A stretch of 5,697 nt of DNA from the NCBI GenBank assembly GCA_017648235.1, contig JAGCIZ010000309.1, forward strand, positions 1-5,697. The letters run 5' to 3'. Under the pieces are notes generated by a model that was not told the DNA's origin, ran no database searches, and was given only the letters and a program-made list of their open reading frames with translations. This document shows, one piece after another, positions 5,535 to 5,697 of this stretch. Made by a program: the position numbers and the translations under genes. The stretch is from Paludibacteraceae bacterium (GTDB taxonomy: Bacteria > Bacteroidota > Bacteroidia > Bacteroidales > Paludibacteraceae). Position 1 is the stretch's first letter. Each line of letters starts with the position of its first letter.

Positions 5535-5697
5535 ATGATTAACGGAAAAAAAATAATTGTGGTAATGCCGGCATATAATGCCGAAAAAACACTCGAGCAG
5601 ACCTACGAAGAACTACCAATGGACATAGTTGACGAGGTTATTCTCACTGACGATTGCAGTAAAGACAACACTGTAGAAAAAGCTAAATCCTTGGGAA
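5535..5697 (+). CDS. Glycosyltransferase family 2, N-terminal end (3' partial)
   Basis: Fifty-four codons are visible before the window ends, with no stop. They encode the start of a GT-A fold: the first strand and nucleotide-sugar loop K-I-I-V-V-M-P-A-Y-N-A (residues 6-16), a helix with T-L-E-Q-T-Y, then V-D-E-V-I-L-T-D-D-C-S-K-D-N-T (32-46). Asp39 and Asp40 match the acidic pair that contacts the nucleotide sugar; the family more often has V-D-D-S-S-K-D-N-T. This pattern is closest to the dolichyl-phosphate-mannose-synthase-like branch of GT2, but donor, acceptor and any C-terminal membrane segments cannot be judged from this piece. The ATG at 5535 is preferred over the internal ATG at 5565 because the first beta strand lies between them. 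It is in the same direction as xseAB but probably has its own promoter. Confidence 0.88.
   Translation, partial: MINGKKIIVVMPAYNAEKTLEQTYEELPMDIVDEVILTDDCSKDNTVEKAKSLG

Noticed and set aside
1..5697. Search for CRISPR repeats, tRNA or rRNA genes, insertion-sequence ends, toxin-antitoxin pairs or defence genes
   Set aside because: Nothing was seen by eye: coding genes fill almost the whole window and the gaps are short (8, 16, 121, 5 and 64 bases).

Overview
This AT-rich window looks like ordinary chromosome from a member of the Bacteroidota, most likely order Bacteroidales. Four things point there: the DUF4465 protein end, the Bacteroidetes-type TGT that lacks the usual zinc cysteines, start sites without Shine-Dalgarno sequences, and candidate -7 boxes of the TAnnTTTG type in front of all three transcription units whose starts lie inside the window. 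I see no rRNA, tRNA, CRISPR, insertion sequence, phage gene or other sign of recent transfer. No gene-free stretch exceeds about 120 bases.

Layout: (1) 1-338 (+) is the C-terminal end of a DUF4465 protein, convergent with the next unit and separated from it by 8 bases. (2) 3898-347 (-) is a tight three-gene operon read leftward: mtaB (ms2t6A37 tRNA methylthiotransferase), tgt (queuosine tRNA-guanine transglycosylase; 4-base ATGA overlap) and an LptF/LptG-family permease (16-base gap). (3) 3899-4019 is a divergent intergenic region with a candidate -7 box for each direction. (4) 4020-5470 (+) is xseA-xseB, the two subunits of exodeoxyribonuclease VII, 5 bases apart. (5) 5471-5534 is a short intergenic region with a third candidate -7 box. 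(6) 5535-5697 (+) is the first 54 codons of a family 2 glycosyltransferase cut by the window edge.

How the genes work together: MtaB and TGT both modify the tRNA anticodon loop, at positions 37 and 34, and can act on the same tRNA-Asn. The permease belongs to the lipopolysaccharide export machinery of the inner membrane. XseA and XseB form one nuclease that degrades single-stranded DNA.

I did not find a previously undescribed system. The points most worth a second look concern gene starts: the mtaB TTG start coincides with a promoter box, and the glycosyltransferase may be leaderless. The loss of all three zinc cysteines in TGT also deserves a check, although I think it is a trait of the whole phylum.
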